Shown here one piece after another: positions 16,932-25,285 of a DNA stretch of 64,000 bases. The stretch comes from an uncultured Alcaligenaceae bacterium (lineage in GTDB: Bacteria; Pseudomonadota; Gammaproteobacteria; Burkholderiales; Burkholderiaceae_B), in assembly GCA_937908115.1 (NCBI GenBank), contig CALEQZ010000043.1:1-64000 (forward strand), read 5' to 3'. Under the pieces are notes generated by a model. It saw only the letters and a program-made list of their open reading frames with translations. It searched no databases and was not told the origin of the DNA. Every line of letters begins with the position of its first letter. The stretch's first letter is position 1. The position numbers were made by a program, and so were the translations under genes.

Positions 16932-18698
16932 TCAGGCCCACCATTGGCGTACCGTGGCCCGTAGCAACTCCACCGCACCGGGCCCCTCGCGGCGCAGCGC
17001 GGACAAGTAAGCCTTGACCTGCTTCATGTCGGCATGCGGCTGCAGCGGTGGCACGTCGGGATCGGCGATGAACTCCAGCAGCATGGGCCGGTCCGCGGCC
17101 AGCGCCTCGTCCCATGCCGGTCCCACGTCTTCGGGCCGGTCGACGCGGCGACCGGCCAAGCCAAGTTGGCGCGCGTAGTCCGCGTAGGGAAAGTCCGGCA
17201 GCGATTGCGACGCCTCGAACCGCGGCTGCCCGCCCATCGCGCGCAATTCCCAGGTGACCATGTTCAGGTCGCCGTTGTTGAGCACCGCCACGACGAAGGG
17301 CGCGCCCGGCCAGTCGCGCCAGCGCGCAGCCACCGTGATCAGTTCGTTGATGCCGTTCATCTGCATGGCGCCGTCGCCGGCCAGGGCCACCACCGGCCGG
17401 TCGGGATACGCCAGCCGCGCGGCCAGCGCGTACGGCACGGCGCTGCCCATGCTGGCCAGCCCGCCGGACAAGGTGCCGGACATGCCTTCGCGCATCTCGA
17501 TATCGCGCGCATACCAGGCCGCCACCGTCCCGGAATCGCCCGTCAGGATGCAACGCGGCGGCAATCGCTTCGACAACTCGGTGAACACCCGCTGCGGATT
17601 GATCGGCTTGGCCGGCTCCTGGGCGCGCGCCGCGACGGTTTCGCGCCACTTGGCGACTGTCTTCTCCACGCGCGCGCGCCAGCACCGGTCCTGCTTGTGC
17701 GCCAGCAACGGCAGCAAGGCGCGCAGCGTCTGGCGGCTGTCGCCGACCAGCCCCACCTCGATGGGATAGCGCAGCCCTAGCCTGCTGCCGTCGACATCTA
17801 TCTGCACCGCGCGCGCCTGGCCTTCGCGTGGCAGGAACTCCGCATACGGAAAGGACGTGCCTACCATCAGCAGCGTATCGCACCCTTGCATGAGCTCCCA
17901 GCTCGGGCGGGTGCCCAGCATGCCGATGGCGCCGGTCACGTACGGCAGCCCATCGGGCAGCGCGGCCTTGCCAAGCAGCGCCTTGGCCACGCCGGCGCCA
18001 AGGCGTTCGGCCGCCTGCGCAAGTTCCGCCCCCGCGCCCAGGGCGCCTGCGCCGGCCAGGATGGCCACACGGCTGCCGTGGTTGAGCACGGCGGCAGCCT
18101 GCTCCAGGCCGGCCGCCGTCGGCACGCGCGCGTGGACGGTGTCGCCGATGCCGCTGTGCAGCGTGCCATGCTCGCGCGGCGGCTCGGGCACAGCCGGCAA
18201 GTCCTGCACGTCGTTGGGGACGATCACGCACGTGACCGCGCGCCGCTCCAGCGCCGTGCGCATGGCCCGGTCGACCAAATGGCGCACTTGGGCCGGATCC
18301 ACGGCCATATGCACGTAGTCGTGCGCCACGTCCTTGAACAGTGATACCAGGTCGACCTCTTGCTGGTAGTCGCCGCCCAGGCAGGAACGTGCCTGCTGTC
18401 CGACGATGGCCACTACCGGCTGGTGATCGAGCTTGGCGTCATACAGGCCGTTGAGCAAGTGGATTGCGCCCGGCCCCGAGGTGGCCATGCAAACGCCGGC
18501 CTGGCCGGTCAACTTCGCATGCGCACACGCCATGAGGGCGGCTTGCTCCTCGTGCCGGACCTGCACGAACGCCATGCCCGGGCTGGCGCGCTGCAACGCG
18601 CCCAGCAAGCCATTGATGCCGTCGCCGGGATAGCCGAATATCCTGGCCACGCCCCATTGGCGCAGCCGCGCCACCATGAAATCCGAAACGGTCTGCAT
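16932..18698 (-). CDS. poxB: Thiamine-diphosphate pyruvate oxidase, PoxB-like
   Basis: FAD/ThDP enzyme that oxidatively decarboxylates pyruvate to acetate and passes electrons to quinone. The 588 residues have the three ThDP-family domains. The activating glutamate is E50 in VRHEEQAAL, and the cofactor motif GDGAMQMNGINEL leads to NNGDLNMVTWE. VGLVGDSRQTLRALLPLL resembles the matching part of E. coli PoxB. The C-terminal stretch GPGAVELLRATVRQWWA could be the amphipathic lipid-binding helix of that enzyme. GAGGAGG lies just before the ATG. Acetolactate synthase or another ThDP oxidase is possible, but no ilvN-like subunit is near. It sits in the stress-gene cluster, as expected for a stationary-phase enzyme. 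Confidence 0.85.
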   Translation of the reverse strand: MQTVSDFMVARLRQWGVARIFGYPGDGINGLLGALQRASPGMAFVQVRHEEQAALMACAHAKLTGQAGVCMATSGPGAIHLLNGLYDAKLDHQPVVAIVGQQARSCLGGDYQQEVDLVSLFKDVAHDYVHMAVDPAQVRHLVDRAMRTALERRAVTCVIVPNDVQDLPAVPEPPREHGTLHSGIGDTVHARVPTAAGLEQAAAVLNHGSRVAILAGAGALGAGAELAQAAERLGAGVAKALLGKAALPDGLPYVTGAIGMLGTRPSWELMQGCDTLLMVGTSFPYAEFLPREGQARAVQIDVDGSRLGLRYPIEVGLVGDSRQTLRALLPLLAHKQDRCWRARVEKTVAKWRETVAARAQEPAKPINPQRVFTELSKRLPPRCILTGDSGTVAAWYARDIEMREGMSGTLSGGLASMGSAVPYALAARLAYPDRPVVALAGDGAMQMNGINELITVAARWRDWPGAPFVVAVLNNGDLNMVTWELRAMGGQPRFEASQSLPDFPYADYARQLGLAGRRVDRPEDVGPAWDEALAADRPMLLEFIADPDVPPLQPHADMKQVKAYLSALRREGPGAVELLRATVRQWWA

Positions 18699-18859
18699 GC
18701 GGCCTCCTCGCCGTCGCCCGGCCGCACGCGCGGCCCAAACTCCCGCACGAGCAAGCGGCGTTCCCGGCAAGGCTGGCCGCCCCGCGGCGGCTGCCGCGGG
18801 ACGCAAACCGATCCGGCCGCACGGCCCGGGAGAACACACCCCCCGGGGAGCCGGCCGCC

Positions 18860-19621
18860 CTAGCCGCGGCCCACGAAAGGCATGTTGGTCGCCATGATGG
18901 TCATGAATTGCACGTTGGCATCCAGCGGCAGCTCGGCCATGTACGCCACGGCCGTTGCCACGTGCTGGACGTCCATGCGCGGCTCGACCCGCGTGCTGCC
19001 GTCGGCCTGCAGGATGCCCGCGGCCATGCGCTCGGTCATTTCCGTGGCGGCGTTGCCGATGTCGATCTGCCCGCAGGCGATGTTGTACGGCCGGCAATCG
19101 AGCGAAATCGACTTGGTCAGCCCCGTGACGGCATGCTTGGTCGCCGTATAGGCAATGGAGAAAGGACGCGGGGCGTGCGCCGAGATCGAACCGTTGTTGA
19201 TGATGCGCCCGCCGCGCGGATCTTGGGATTTCATGATGCGGATGGCGGCCTGCGCGCACAGGAACATGCCAGTCAGGTTGACGTCGACGACCTCGCGCCA
19301 GGTCTGCACGGGCAGGTCTTCGATGGGCACGGCCGGCGCCCCGCGCCCGGCATTGTTGAACAGCACGTCCAACCGGCCGAACTCCTCGCGCACCCGGGCA
19401 AACAATGCGTCGACCGACGCCTCGTCGGACACGTCCGTCGGCACGGCCAGCGCGCGCGGACGCAGTGCCTCGTCCTGGTCGCGCACTTGCTCGAGCAGCG
19501 CGGCGCGGCGCCCGGCCAGCACGACGCGATAGCCGCGCCGCAGCAGCTCCAGCGCCACCGCCTTGCCTATCCCGCTGCCGGCCCCGGTGACTAGCGCGAC
19601 CTTGCCGTTTGCCTCGTTCAT
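18860..19621 (-). CDS. Short-chain dehydrogenase/reductase
   Basis: Classical SDR oxidoreductase of 253 residues. The nucleotide site is VTGAGSGIGKAVALEL, followed by LFNNAGRG. The catalytic residues are S145 in NGSIS, Y158 and K162 in AYTATKHAV. The DVS motif near residue 63 is typical for dinucleotide adenine contact, and R38-R39 in AGRRAA suggests NADP(H). AAGGAGG six bases before the ATG gives a strong start. It is 160 bp upstream of the poxB-like gene on the same strand, so co-expression is possible. The substrate is not readable. Confidence 0.92.
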   Translation of the reverse strand: MNEANGKVALVTGAGSGIGKAVALELLRRGYRVVLAGRRAALLEQVRDQDEALRPRALAVPTDVSDEASVDALFARVREEFGRLDVLFNNAGRGAPAVPIEDLPVQTWREVVDVNLTGMFLCAQAAIRIMKSQDPRGGRIINNGSISAHAPRPFSIAYTATKHAVTGLTKSISLDCRPYNIACGQIDIGNAATEMTERMAAGILQADGSTRVEPRMDVQHVATAVAYMAELPLDANVQFMTIMATNMPFVGRG

Positions 19622-19749
19622 GCCTTGCCTCCTTGTTGACGTGTCTAGGGGTGATACGTGTCGATGATGGCGACGGACGGTGATCCCGCGGCGGGGCCTG
19701 GCCGCCGCGCCGGAAACACACCGCCAAACCGTGCGTGTCCTGCCGGCGC

Positions 19750-20610
19750 TCAGTCCGCACCGGTGGCCACCGGTGCATCCGGCTGGGCGCACCACTCGCT
19801 CCAGGAGCCAGGGTACAGCGCCGCTCCCTGCAGCCCAGCGACCGCCATGGCCAACAGGTTGTGGCAGGCGGTCACCCCCGAGCCGCACTGGGCGATCACG
19901 CGCTCGGCGGGCGTCTCGCCCAGCAGCGCCAGGTATTCGCTGCGCAGCTGTTCGGCTGGCTTGAAGCGCCCCCCAGCGTCCAGGTTGTCCGCGAACGGCC
20001 GGTTGCGCGCACCCGGGATATGGCCACCCACCGGGTCGATGGTTTCGTTTTCCCCACGGAAGCGATCGGCCGCCCGGGCATCGAGCACCAGGTGCCGGCC
20101 ACCGTCCAGGTTGGCGCGCACGGCGGCGTAGTCCACCGTCGTGGCCAGCGCCGGACGCACCGACAGGCTGCCCGCGGTGCGTACCGCGGGCGGCTCTTGC
20201 GACAGCGGCAAGCCCGCAGCCTGCCAGGCGGCCAACCCGCCGTCGAGCACGGCGACCGCTTCGTGCCCGATCCAGCGCAGCATCCACCACAGCCGCGCGG
20301 CGAACATGCCGTTGCCCGCGTCGTAGGCGATGACCTGGGTGTCGTCGCCGGCGCCCAGATGCGCCATGCGCGCGGCGAACGCCTCGGGCTCGGGCAAGGG
20401 GTGGCGGCCGTTGCGTCCCGTCTTCGGCCCGCTCAGGTCGCGCTCCATGTCGACGAAAATGGCCTGGGGGATGTGGCCCTCGGCATAGGCGCGCGCGCCG
20501 GCCGAATGATCGGCCAGGTCGTGGCGGCAATCGCAGATCAGTACCCGGGCCGGGCGGTCGTGCAGCAAGCTGTCGGTTTGTTCGGCGGTAATCAGCGTGG
20601 TGTAGCGCAT
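19750..20610 (-). CDS. sseA: 3-mercaptopyruvate sulfurtransferase
   Basis: Two-domain rhodanese-fold enzyme (286 residues) that transfers sulfur from 3-mercaptopyruvate to thiols or cyanide. The active cysteine is C242 in the loop CGSGVTAC, the mercaptopyruvate type (CGSGVT) rather than the thiosulfate type (CRKGVT). The N-terminal inactive domain holds GHIPQAIFVDMERDLSGP and the linker DGGLAAWQAAGLPL. The ATG giving MRYTTLIT was chosen because residues before it fall outside the family. It is divergent from gmk, with about 60 bp between starts. Confidence 0.92.
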   Translation of the reverse strand: MRYTTLITAEQTDSLLHDRPARVLICDCRHDLADHSAGARAYAEGHIPQAIFVDMERDLSGPKTGRNGRHPLPEPEAFAARMAHLGAGDDTQVIAYDAGNGMFAARLWWMLRWIGHEAVAVLDGGLAAWQAAGLPLSQEPPAVRTAGSLSVRPALATTVDYAAVRANLDGGRHLVLDARAADRFRGENETIDPVGGHIPGARNRPFADNLDAGGRFKPAEQLRSEYLALLGETPAERVIAQCGSGVTACHNLLAMAVAGLQGAALYPGSWSEWCAQPDAPVATGAD

Positions 20611-20670
20611 GGGCGGAACATCCTGTTTTGCTATCCTTTGAATCTTTGGCATTATCCGCCCTTTTTACCG

Positions 20671-21309
20671 ATGGCCATGCCCGCGCGCTCCGGAAACGTC
20701 TTCATGGTGGTCGCCCCCAGCGGGGCCGGCAAGTCCAGCCTGGTCAACGCCCTGCTCGCGGCCGACCCGAGCCTGTGCCTGTCGGTGTCATGCACCACCC
20801 GCCCGCCGCGCCCCGGAGAGGTCGACGGAAAAGATTACCGCTTCGTCACCCCGGAGGAGTTCGGCCGGATGCGCCAGGCCAATCAGTTGCTGGAATGGGC
20901 CGAGGTGCACGGCAATTTCTACGGCACACCCCGCGACTTCATCGAGCAGGCCACCGCCGAGGGACGCGACGTGGTCCTGGAGATCGACTGGCAAGGGGCG
21001 CGCCAAGTCAAGCGGCACTTCCCGGATGCGATCGGCGTGTTCATCCTGCCGCCGTCGATCGAGGCGCTGGAGACCCGGCTGCACAAGCGCGGCCAGGACG
21101 ATCCAGGGGTCATCGCGCGGCGCCTGCTGGCCGCCGGCGGCGAGATCGCCCATGCGCCGGAATTCGAATATGTTATTATTAATCAAGAATTTAGCGTCGC
21201 CCTGAACGATCTCACCCAGATCGTCCATGCGGCGCGGCTGCGTTTTGCATCTCAGGCGGCGCGGCATCCGGAGCTTTTCTCCCAACTCGGTATCCCGGTC
21301 GCCGCCTGA
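20671..21309 (+). CDS. gmk: Guanylate kinase
   Basis: Phosphorylates GMP to GDP with ATP; essential for guanine nucleotide supply. The 212 residues carry the P-loop VVAPSGAGKSSLVNAL, the GMP-binding SCTTRPPRPGEVDGKDY, and EFGRMRQANQLLEWAEVHGN. DVVLEIDWQGARQVK follows. No strong Shine-Dalgarno precedes either ATG (20671 or 20677); the first was used. It heads the classical gmk-rpoZ-spoT operon with short spacers of 25 and 22 bp. Confidence 0.97.
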   Translation: MAMPARSGNVFMVVAPSGAGKSSLVNALLAADPSLCLSVSCTTRPPRPGEVDGKDYRFVTPEEFGRMRQANQLLEWAEVHGNFYGTPRDFIEQATAEGRDVVLEIDWQGARQVKRHFPDAIGVFILPPSIEALETRLHKRGQDDPGVIARRLLAAGGEIAHAPEFEYVIINQEFSVALNDLTQIVHAARLRFASQAARHPELFSQLGIPVAA

Positions 21310-21334
21310 TACCCTTTTTACGCACAGGTAAACC

Positions 21335-21538
21335 ATGGCACGCATCACTGTCGACGACTGTCTGCAGAAAATCCCGAACCGCTTCAAGCTGACGCTGGCG
21401 GCCACCTACCGCGCCCGGGAGCTTGCGCAGGGCCATGCCCCGCGCATCGAAACCAAGGACAAGCCCACGGTGACGGCACTGCGCGAAATCGCCCAAGGGC
21501 ATACCGGCCTGGAGATGCTGCGCAAGGTTCCCACCTGA
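21335..21538 (+). CDS. rpoZ: RNA polymerase omega subunit
   Basis: Smallest RNA polymerase subunit, 67 residues, wraps the beta-prime C-terminus and contributes to a ppGpp site. The sequence starts MARITVDDCLQKIPNRFKLT and includes YRARELAQG and the conserved NKPTVTALREI-type segment (here DKPTVTALREIAQG). It lies between gmk and spoT, its normal operon position in proteobacteria. The length is shorter than the E. coli 91 residues but common in beta-proteobacteria. Confidence 0.97.
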   Translation: MARITVDDCLQKIPNRFKLTLAATYRARELAQGHAPRIETKDKPTVTALREIAQGHTGLEMLRKVPT

Positions 21539-21560
21539 CCTTGACTGCGGCCGCGGCGAC

Positions 21561-23846
21561 ATGGCTTTCCCCGGACTGAGACACGCATCTTCCGGGCTGC
21601 TGGCCGCTCTGAAGGCCCGTTCCCGCCTGCGCCGGCGCAACGGCAAGGCCGCGCCGGCGGCCCCGGCCGCCACCGCATCCGAACCCGCCGAGGCGGCCGC
21701 TTCCTCGGCCGTTTCGCTCGCCCCGCTGACCGAGATCATCAGCGGCTACCTCGATCCCAAGGACGTCGCCAGGGTCCGCGAAGCCTACCGCTTCGCCGAC
21801 CAGGCCCACCTGGGCCAGTTCCGCGCCAGCGGCCTGCCGTACATCTCCCATCCCATCGCCGTCACGGAAATCTGCGCCGGCTGGAAGCTCGACGCCAACG
21901 CGCTGATGGCCGCCCTGCTCCACGACGTGATGGAGGACCAGGGGGTCACCAAGCAGGAGCTGGCCGAGCGCTTCGGCACCGAAGTCGCCGAGCTGGTCGA
22001 CGGCCTGTCCAAGCTGGACCGGCTGGACTTCGCCACCAAGGCCCAGCAGCAGGCAGAAAGCTTTCGGAAAATGCTGCTGGCCATGGCGCGCGACGTGCGC
22101 GTCATCCTGATCAAGCTGGCCGACCGGGTGCACAACATGCGCACCCTGGACGCCGTCAGCCCCGAAAAGCGCCGCCGCATCGCCCGCGAAACCCTGGAAA
22201 TCTACGCGCCCATCGCCCACCGCCTGGGCCTGAACGTGCTGTTTCGCGAGCTGCAGGACCTGTGCTTCGCGGCCATGTACCCCAACCGCTACCAGGTGCT
22301 GCGCAAGGCCGTGCTGGCCGCCCGGGGCAACCGGCGTGAGGTGATCAGCAAGATCGGCGACGCGGTCCGGGCGGCGCTGCCCGCCGCCGGCATCGAGGCC
22401 GAGGTCAGCGGCCGCGAAAAGACCCTCTACGGCATCTATTCCAAGATGGTCGAGCAGAAGAAAAGCTTCTCCGACGTCTTGGATGTCTACGGCTTCAGGG
22501 TCATCGTGCACACGCTGCCGGAATGCTACCTGGCGCTGGGCGTGCTGCACCAGCTCTACCGACCGGTGCCGGGCAAGTTCAAGGACTACATCGCCATCCC
22601 CAAGGTCAACGGCTACCAGTCGCTGCACACCACGCTGGTCGGCCCCTACGGCACGCCGGTGGAGTTCCAGTTCCGCACGCGCGACATGCACCACGTGGCC
22701 GAGGAAGGCGTGGCCTCGCACTGGCTCTACAAGAATTCCGACCTGTCGCTCAACGACCTGCAAAAGCGCACCCACCAGTGGCTGCAGTCACTGCTCGACA
22801 TCCAGAGCCAGACCGGCGATTCGGGCGAATTCCTCGAGCACGTCAAGGTCGACCTGTTTCCCGATGCGGTCTACGTCTTCACGCCGCGCGGCAAGATCAT
22901 TTCGCTGCCGCGCGGAGCCACGCCCGTGGACTTCGCCTATGCCATCCACACCGACGTGGGCAACCAGGCGGTCGCGGCCAAGGTCAACGGCGAATTCGTG
23001 CCCCTGCGCACCGAGCTGTCCAGCGGCGATACGGTCGAGATCATCACTTCGCCGGCCTCCCGCCCCAACGCACAATGGCTCAACTATGTGCGCACCGGCC
23101 GGGCCCGTTCGGAAATCCGGCACTACCTGCGCACGGTCAAGTACGCCGAATCGGTCGCGTTCGGCGAGCGTCTGTTGACGCAGGCCCTGCAGGAACTGAA
23201 GCTCGATCTGCCCCCAGCGGACGACCCTGTCTGGGAAAAGCTTGCACGCGCCAGCGGCGCGCGCTCGCGCGACGAAATCCTGGCCGACATCGGCCTGGGC
23301 AAGCGCCTGGCCGCCGTCGTGGCACGCCGCTTCGCACCCGAACACCCCCTGGTGGCCACCACCGCGGCTGCGGTCGACGAGATCACCGCCGCACGCGCCG
23401 CGCCCATCCTGATCCAGGGCAACGAAGGCCAGGCCGTGCAACTGGCCCCCTGCTGCGGCCCGCTGCCGGGCGACGCCATCGTTGCCGGCATCCGGCTCGG
23501 CCACGGCCTGGTCGTGCACACCGAAGACTGTCCGGTAGCCGCGCGCGCCCGCGCGCGCGAACCCGAGCGCTGGGTGTCCGTCGGCTGGGATGCCCAGACG
23601 GCGCGGCACTTCTCCACGCGCCTGGACATCATCGCGCGCAACGAGCGTGGCGTGCTCGGCCGCATCGCGGCCGAGATCACCGCGGCGGATTCGAACATCG
23701 TGCACGTGACCATGCACGACGACGCGGTGGCGACCATCGCCTTGCACCTGACCATTCAGGTCGACAGCCGCAAGCACCTGGCGCAGGTCATCCGCGCAAT
23801 CCGGCACGTCTCGCAGGTGCAGAAGATCGTGCGGGTCAAGGGCTGA
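21561..23846 (+). CDS. spoT: Bifunctional (p)ppGpp synthetase/hydrolase SpoT
   Basis: Controls the stringent alarmone. The 761 residues follow the RSH layout. An Ala-rich N-tail (1-50) comes first, then an HD hydrolase domain with H121-D122 in ALLHDVMED and LADRVHNMRT near 190. The synthetase domain has GREKTLYGIYSKM, KFKDYIAIPK and GYQSLHT; then TGS (about 436-500), a CC/ZFD region and a C-terminal ACT domain. The positive KFKD motif (339-342) is of the bifunctional RxKD kind, not the RelA ExDD kind, and the HD residues are intact. It is the last gene of the gmk-rpoZ-spoT operon. A weak GCAAGC/GCTTG hairpin follows the stop. Confidence 0.96.
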   Translation: MAFPGLRHASSGLLAALKARSRLRRRNGKAAPAAPAATASEPAEAAASSAVSLAPLTEIISGYLDPKDVARVREAYRFADQAHLGQFRASGLPYISHPIAVTEICAGWKLDANALMAALLHDVMEDQGVTKQELAERFGTEVAELVDGLSKLDRLDFATKAQQQAESFRKMLLAMARDVRVILIKLADRVHNMRTLDAVSPEKRRRIARETLEIYAPIAHRLGLNVLFRELQDLCFAAMYPNRYQVLRKAVLAARGNRREVISKIGDAVRAALPAAGIEAEVSGREKTLYGIYSKMVEQKKSFSDVLDVYGFRVIVHTLPECYLALGVLHQLYRPVPGKFKDYIAIPKVNGYQSLHTTLVGPYGTPVEFQFRTRDMHHVAEEGVASHWLYKNSDLSLNDLQKRTHQWLQSLLDIQSQTGDSGEFLEHVKVDLFPDAVYVFTPRGKIISLPRGATPVDFAYAIHTDVGNQAVAAKVNGEFVPLRTELSSGDTVEIITSPASRPNAQWLNYVRTGRARSEIRHYLRTVKYAESVAFGERLLTQALQELKLDLPPADDPVWEKLARASGARSRDEILADIGLGKRLAAVVARRFAPEHPLVATTAAAVDEITAARAAPILIQGNEGQAVQLAPCCGPLPGDAIVAGIRLGHGLVVHTEDCPVAARARAREPERWVSVGWDAQTARHFSTRLDIIARNERGVLGRIAAEITAADSNIVHVTMHDDAVATIALHLTIQVDSRKHLAQVIRAIRHVSQVQKIVRVKG

Positions 23847-23888
23847 GGCGTCGGCGCCTGGCAAGCACCGCTTGGTTTGCGATGGCGG

Positions 23889-24150
23889 CTACAGCTGCTC
23901 CACAGTGAGTGGAAACAGATCATCGAGCCGCTCGGACTCCATGACGTGATAAATGTTGAACTTGTAAGCCGGGCCGACGGACACTTCGGGCGGCGTAAAG
24001 GGAAAGGCCAGGTTCCCCCCGGTTGACAACCGGCCTTCATAGCCGAAATGCAGCAAGTACTGCTTCATCGTGCGCATGACTTCCGAAGCGCGGGCGGCCG
24101 TTGGGGCAATGCAGTCGATTAACAAGAACATCTCCGCCGGAAGTGGCGTT
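23889..24150 (-). pseudogene. C-terminal remnant, possibly AtuA/DUF1446-like
   Basis: About 85 residues ending in FPLTVEQL read as a genuine protein tail: LPAEMFLLIDCIAPT, then LLHFGYEGRLSTGGNLAFPF and AYKFNIYHVMES. The pattern recalls the C-terminal part of acyclic-terpene-utilisation (DUF1446) proteins that often sit with Bug receptors, but this is from memory and weak. Upstream, the frame runs antisense-like into the Bug fragment and no start codon or N-terminal domain remains. The gene appears to have lost most of its 5' part by deletion. The left boundary of the remnant is approximate. Confidence 0.5.
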
Positions 24151-24166
24151 CCCGGCTGCCTATCGG

Positions 24167-24358
24167 TCACGCCGTCCACGCCATGCCCTGCGCAACCCGC
24201 CTGGCCGAAATGTCGGCGGCAGTTCCTGGAGGGAAAGGCACCACCAATTTGATTGGTTTGTCCGGGTACGCTGCTTGAACGGCTGCGCCAAGGCACATGC
24301 CGGCCGACACCGAAAGTCCCACGATGACATGCCGGATGAAACGTGCTGCGCGGTTCAT
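24167..24358 (-). pseudogene. Truncated Bug-family receptor, N-terminal remnant
   Basis: Sixty-three residues with an intact Bug signal peptide (about 1-29) and the diagnostic AAYPDKPIKLVVPFPPGTAA, then a stop after GMAWTA. Bug receptors have about 320 residues, so some 80 percent is missing. A good GAGGAG ribosome-binding site remains in front. The break abuts the C-terminal remnant of a different gene, which implies one deletion joining the two. A short secreted peptide could still be made. Confidence 0.8.
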
Positions 24359-24481
24359 GAATGTCTCCTCTCTCGTTCAAATCAATCTTGGTCGCATGCA
24401 AGCACCCCGTCGCGCTGTGGGCACGGGCTCCTGCCAAAAAACTCTCGTGAAACGTCTCAGTTCGTTGCGTCGCTAGGCAGG

Positions 24482-25285
24482 CTACGCACGCGGCGGCTCA
24501 TGCAGCTTGACCGCAATTCCTTCCAGGCCGGGTCCGACAGCGGCGTAACGCTGCATGACCAACGGATCATGGCCAGGTACGACATGGGCATCGCTGTCGG
24601 CCAGCACTCTCAAGCGATCGAAACCTTCAAGCATCTGGCCGACATGGAACGCACTGGAGAACGGACGCCCTTTTTCGAAGTTCTCGTAGAAATGACTGAC
24701 GTCCGAGGCCAACACAACCCATCCGCGCGCCGTGCGAACCCGGACAAACTGCAATCCCGCCGTGTGTCCACCGGCATAATGCACGCTGATGCCCGGGGCA
24801 ACCTCGCCGTCTCCGCCATGGAAATGCACACGCTGCCGGTAATTGAGCTTCACCAGTCCGCAAACATCGTCGACTTCGAACGAATGGGAAAGCCGGGGGT
24901 AGCGCATATATTTGCCAGTGGCATAGTGCAGTTCGGCTTCCTGCAAATGGAAGCGGGCGTTGGGAAACCTTTCGAAGTTGCCGGCGTGGTCGTAGTGCAG
25001 ATGGGTCAATACGACGTCACTGACCTGATCGGCCGCGATGCCTAGTAGCGACAGCCCTTCGATCGGACATCGCAGGTAAGTACGGCCGCCGCGGCGACAA
25101 CACACTTGCTCCGTAAATCCGGTATCGATGACTACCGTCCGTTCCTGGCACACTGCAGCCCACACGAAATAATCCATGGGCATGGGGCCATCATGAGGAT
25201 CGCCGCCGATAAAATGATCCCGCCGACGGCCATCGCGTGTTGCGTAGCGACCGACACGTCTTTTTTCATATCCATCGTCCGGCAC
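24482..25285 (-). CDS. Metallo-beta-lactamase-fold hydrolase (lactonase-like)
   Basis: Zinc hydrolase of 267 residues with the full metal site: H95, H97, D99, H100 in LTHLHYDHAGN, H173 in GGHTAG, D194 in ASDVSH and H238 in PGHD. The N-terminal YATRDGRRRDHFIGGDPHD is typical of the N-acyl-homoserine-lactonase-like branch, but real quorum-quenching activity is not shown by this. The start is a GTG at 25285; no upstream extension looks family-like. Its first 24 codons overlap the start of the divergent LysR gene. Third-position A/T is more frequent than in neighbouring genes, suggesting later acquisition. Only remnants of its original neighbours survive downstream. Confidence 0.85.
   Translation of the reverse strand: MPDDGYEKRRVGRYATRDGRRRDHFIGGDPHDGPMPMDYFVWAAVCQERTVVIDTGFTEQVCCRRGGRTYLRCPIEGLSLLGIAADQVSDVVLTHLHYDHAGNFERFPNARFHLQEAELHYATGKYMRYPRLSHSFEVDDVCGLVKLNYRQRVHFHGGDGEVAPGISVHYAGGHTAGLQFVRVRTARGWVVLASDVSHFYENFEKGRPFSSAFHVGQMLEGFDRLRVLADSDAHVVPGHDPLVMQRYAAVGPGLEGIAVKLHEPPRA

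Noticed and set aside
18860..20530. Long minus-strand frame joining the SDR gene to sequence upstream
   Set aside because: Upstream part is an out-of-frame shadow of sseA; the SDR start with AAGGAGG at 19621 is clear.
23847..23888. Terminator after spoT
   Set aside because: Only a five-base GCAAGC/GCTTG type stem with a poor T-tract; too weak to list as a feature.
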